A stretch of DNA of 15,312 bases, taken from positions 1 to 15,312 of the forward strand of contig JAITMW010000157.1 in assembly GCA_031277155.1 (NCBI GenBank), in the 5' to 3' direction. Under the pieces are notes generated by a model that saw nothing but the letters and a program-made list of their open reading frames with translations, did not search any database and was not told the DNA's origin. Below, in pieces: positions 13,769-15,312 of this stretch (position 1 is its first letter; the number at the start of each line of letters is the position of its first letter). This DNA comes from Clostridiales bacterium. Lineage in GTDB: Bacteria; Bacillota; Clostridia; Lachnospirales; WRAX01. A program made the position numbers and the translations under genes.

Positions 13769-14968
13769 TCAATTTATGTTAAAATCTATCGTTTTTTCCA
13801 TGTCAATGCGCTCGATTGTCACCAAAAAAATCCGCATCGTAACTGTGCGCTCTTGCTCTCTAAAATCAAGCTCCTGCGTCACAATCATCGCACTCTCCGG
13901 CAATTCTTCCGCTATGCGCCCCGCCACCATCTCCTTGCCCAAGGCCACGGCCTCGGCCACCGTACGGCGCTGCAAATGGCGCACCATTTCAAAATTTTCT
14001 GTTACGGCATAGCCCAGCGGCAAGGGATAGTTTTCGCCCAAAGCCAGCTGCCCATGCTCTGTTATAGCCTCATAGTATATGAAATTGTGGCGCCTGTGGG
14101 GCAGTGTAAGCTCGCGGCTTCCTATTATTATACTATAAACCCGCCGCGTACGTCCAGTAAAGGTTTTTTCATAAAAAACAAGAGGTATGTCGAAATTTAT
14201 GCTGTAATACAGCCGCGCCCAAACTTCGGACCTGGCCCGGACATATTCGTGTGTAATCTCTTCGCCCTCCACGCCGATTGCCAGACGGCCGCTGACAAGC
14301 ACCTCGCCTTCACGCACCACATCACCCGGCACAAACAGCGGCGTGCCAAGGCTTGTGGCCATTTCTACGATTATGCCGTCCTTTGCGGCCACAATGTCCG
14401 TGGGTGTTGATAAATCCACAATTTCCGGCTGCTCTATGGTCTCAACCAAGCGAATATGCGCCGCCGTGCCTTCAATAACAAGGGACACCCAGGCAATGTC
14501 GTCAAATTGGGCCATCAGCAGGCTTTCCACATCGCGATATGCGATGCCGTGGCGAAAGGTGCCTATGTCAAAGCCGCTTTCGGCCAAAAATTCCAGCATT
14601 TCCTCGGGGTCAATCCTGTCTGTGCCGCTTATGTCAATGCGCCAGATGAAGGACGTCAGCACAACCAGCCCCACCACGAAAAGCACGCAACCCACAAGCA
14701 GCACCACGCGCTTTTTAAAGCGCCCGATTATCGTCGGCAGGCCCACAAAGCGCTCCACCGTCAGCTTGGTGCCCGTTCTTTCGGCAATTTGCTGCAATTT
14801 CCCATAATCCCGCCGCGAAACCTTGACGCTTACAGCCACCCGCAAGCGCCCCACATCCCAAAAAACAATGCCCGCGGCGGCGGCCCGGTTTATCAGTCTC
14901 TCCACAGAAAAGCCCGACATATGTATCATAACATATCCAAGCAAAAAATTCCATATTTTTATGAACAT
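13769..14968 (-). CDS. yqfD: Sporulation protein YqfD
   Basis: YqfD is a membrane protein made in the mother cell during sporulation in Bacillus; its biochemical role is unknown. The 399 residues match the family's length (B. subtilis about 398). They show the N-terminal IWNFLLGYVMIHMSGFSVERLINRA-type region, SRRDYGKL at 51-58, and one clear transmembrane segment at about 88-109 (VVLLVGCVLFVVGLVVLTSF). The extracytoplasmic part follows, with VLVSG at 224-228 and GENYPLPLGY in the C-terminal part. The ATG at 14968 is preceded by GAGG at a 7-base gap and lies 9 bases after yqfC. Together with yqfC it indicates a spore-forming host. Confidence 0.94.
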   Translation of the reverse strand: MFIKIWNFLLGYVMIHMSGFSVERLINRAAAAGIVFWDVGRLRVAVSVKVSRRDYGKLQQIAERTGTKLTVERFVGLPTIIGRFKKRVVLLVGCVLFVVGLVVLTSFIWRIDISGTDRIDPEEMLEFLAESGFDIGTFRHGIAYRDVESLLMAQFDDIAWVSLVIEGTAAHIRLVETIEQPEIVDLSTPTDIVAAKDGIIVEMATSLGTPLFVPGDVVREGEVLVSGRLAIGVEGEEITHEYVRARSEVWARLYYSINFDIPLVFYEKTFTGRTRRVYSIIIGSRELTLPHRRHNFIYYEAITEHGQLALGENYPLPLGYAVTENFEMVRHLQRRTVAEAVALGKEMVAGRIAEELPESAMIVTQELDFREQERTVTMRIFLVTIERIDMEKTIDFNIN

Positions 14969-14977
14969 GACCTTACC

Positions 14978-15262
14978 TCATCTGTCAAGCATAACCACCG
15001 CGTCAATCTTCCCCACCACCACAATATCGTCGGGGCCAATCTCCTTAATCACCAGGCTGCTTCCCAAAATCTTTACATGCCCCACGCCTGTCTTGATGCG
15101 CACCTGTTCTTTGTTATATTCGGTAATACCTTTATGATTCGACAAAACAATTTCTTCATTGCCTATCATGCGGATTGTGGGCCAGTCCATGATGATTTCT
15201 CGCTGAAGCTCGAAGGTTGTAGTAATCCTTTTTTTCAATGCAGCCCTGTCAAACTTCGCCAA
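14978..15262 (-). CDS. yqfC: Sporulation protein YqfC
   Basis: YqfC is a small protein of the YabP/YqfC family encoded directly before yqfD in spore formers. I place the start at a TTG at 15262. AAGGGG lies 7 bases upstream, and this gives 94 residues starting AKFDRAALKKR, as expected (B. subtilis about 93). The frame can be extended to a GTG at 15289, but that would have the -10-like TATACT and the ribosome site inside the gene. The body contains IRMIGNEEIVLSNHKGI, typical of the family, and ends VVVGKIDAVVMLDR. Confidence 0.9.
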   Translation of the reverse strand: MAKFDRAALKKRITTTFELQREIIMDWPTIRMIGNEEIVLSNHKGITEYNKEQVRIKTGVGHVKILGSSLVIKEIGPDDIVVVGKIDAVVMLDR

Positions 15263-15269
15263 AATTACA

Positions 15270-15275
15270 CCCCTT
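15270..15275 (-). promoter_or_regulatory. Ribosome binding site of yqfC
   Basis: AAGGGG on the minus strand, 7 bases before TTG at 15262, supports that start over the upstream GTG. Confidence 0.65.
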
Positions 15276-15279
15276 AAAA

Positions 15280-15303
15280 AGTATAGCACCTTGTCAATTT
15301 TAT
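15280..15303 (-). promoter_or_regulatory. Possible sigma-E-like promoter of yqfC-yqfD
   Basis: On the minus strand ATA at 15303-15301 is followed after 15 bases by TATACT at 15285-15280. This loosely resembles the mother-cell sigma-E pattern (ATA box, then CATA-A-T). A transcript would start near 15273, just before the ribosome site. In B. subtilis yqfCD belongs to the sigma-E regulon; here the match is partial. Confidence 0.3.
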
Positions 15304-15312
15304 GACCAAAAT

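Noticed and set aside
13511..14410. 299-codon open frame on the plus strand opposite phoH and yqfD
   Set aside because: It is antisense to two genes with clear motifs and shows no recognisable domain.
1..15312. tRNA, rRNA or riboswitch genes
   Set aside because: I looked in the few intergenic gaps and saw no cloverleaf-like sequence or known riboswitch core; nearly all the rest is coding.

Overview
The window is a piece of the conserved chromosomal core of a spore-forming Firmicute, most likely a Clostridia-class organism. Base composition is moderate by eye, rich in GGC/GCC codons. The evidence is gene content and order. The minus strand carries the Bacillus/Clostridium block yqfC-yqfD-phoH-pgpH(yqfF)-ybeY-...-era-yqzL-recO, which includes sporulation genes. 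The plus strand carries gmk-rpoZ-priA-def-fmt. I cannot name a genus. No phage, transposase, CRISPR array, rRNA or tRNA gene is visible.

Plus strand, 1-5661: the 3' end of gmk, then rpoZ (with an unusually long acidic tail), priA, def, fmt and a membrane-anchored YugP-type zinc metallopeptidase. These link nucleotide supply and transcription, replication restart and N-terminal formyl handling (Fmt adds the formyl group to initiator tRNA, Def removes it from new proteins). Compared with B. subtilis, coaBC is missing between rpoZ and priA, and rsmB does not follow fmt. A hairpin at about 5680-5712 separates this block from the converging minus-strand genes.

Minus strand, read from 15262 down to 5713: yqfC, yqfD, phoH, pgpH, ybeY, a DUF3048 lipoprotein, era, a 496-base non-coding stretch, yqzL (33 codons), recO, a DUF402 protein and radC. 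Most junctions overlap or abut (ATGA overlaps, TAG directly followed by ATG), so these look like one or two tightly coupled operons. They combine sporulation functions, c-di-AMP turnover, rRNA maturation and ribosome assembly (YbeY, Era), and recombination or repair (RecO, RadC). The DUF3048 gene sits where dgkA and cdd lie in B. subtilis.

The unusual element is a short palindromic repeat, 25 bases long with an 8-bp stem and 3-base loop. It is present in eight identical-length copies in two clusters: four around the def-fmt junction and four between era and yqzL. One copy lies in frame inside fmt and contributes residues 20-28. Another ends just before the fmt ribosome binding site. Copies occur in inverted pairs. 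Between era and yqzL the pair plus flanks is tandemly duplicated with a 189-base offset, and the palindromes are identical while the spacer has diverged. The loop is AAA/TTT in every copy of the first cluster and GCA/TGC in every copy of the second. This repeat family, including its gene-internal copy, is the strongest candidate here for something undescribed.
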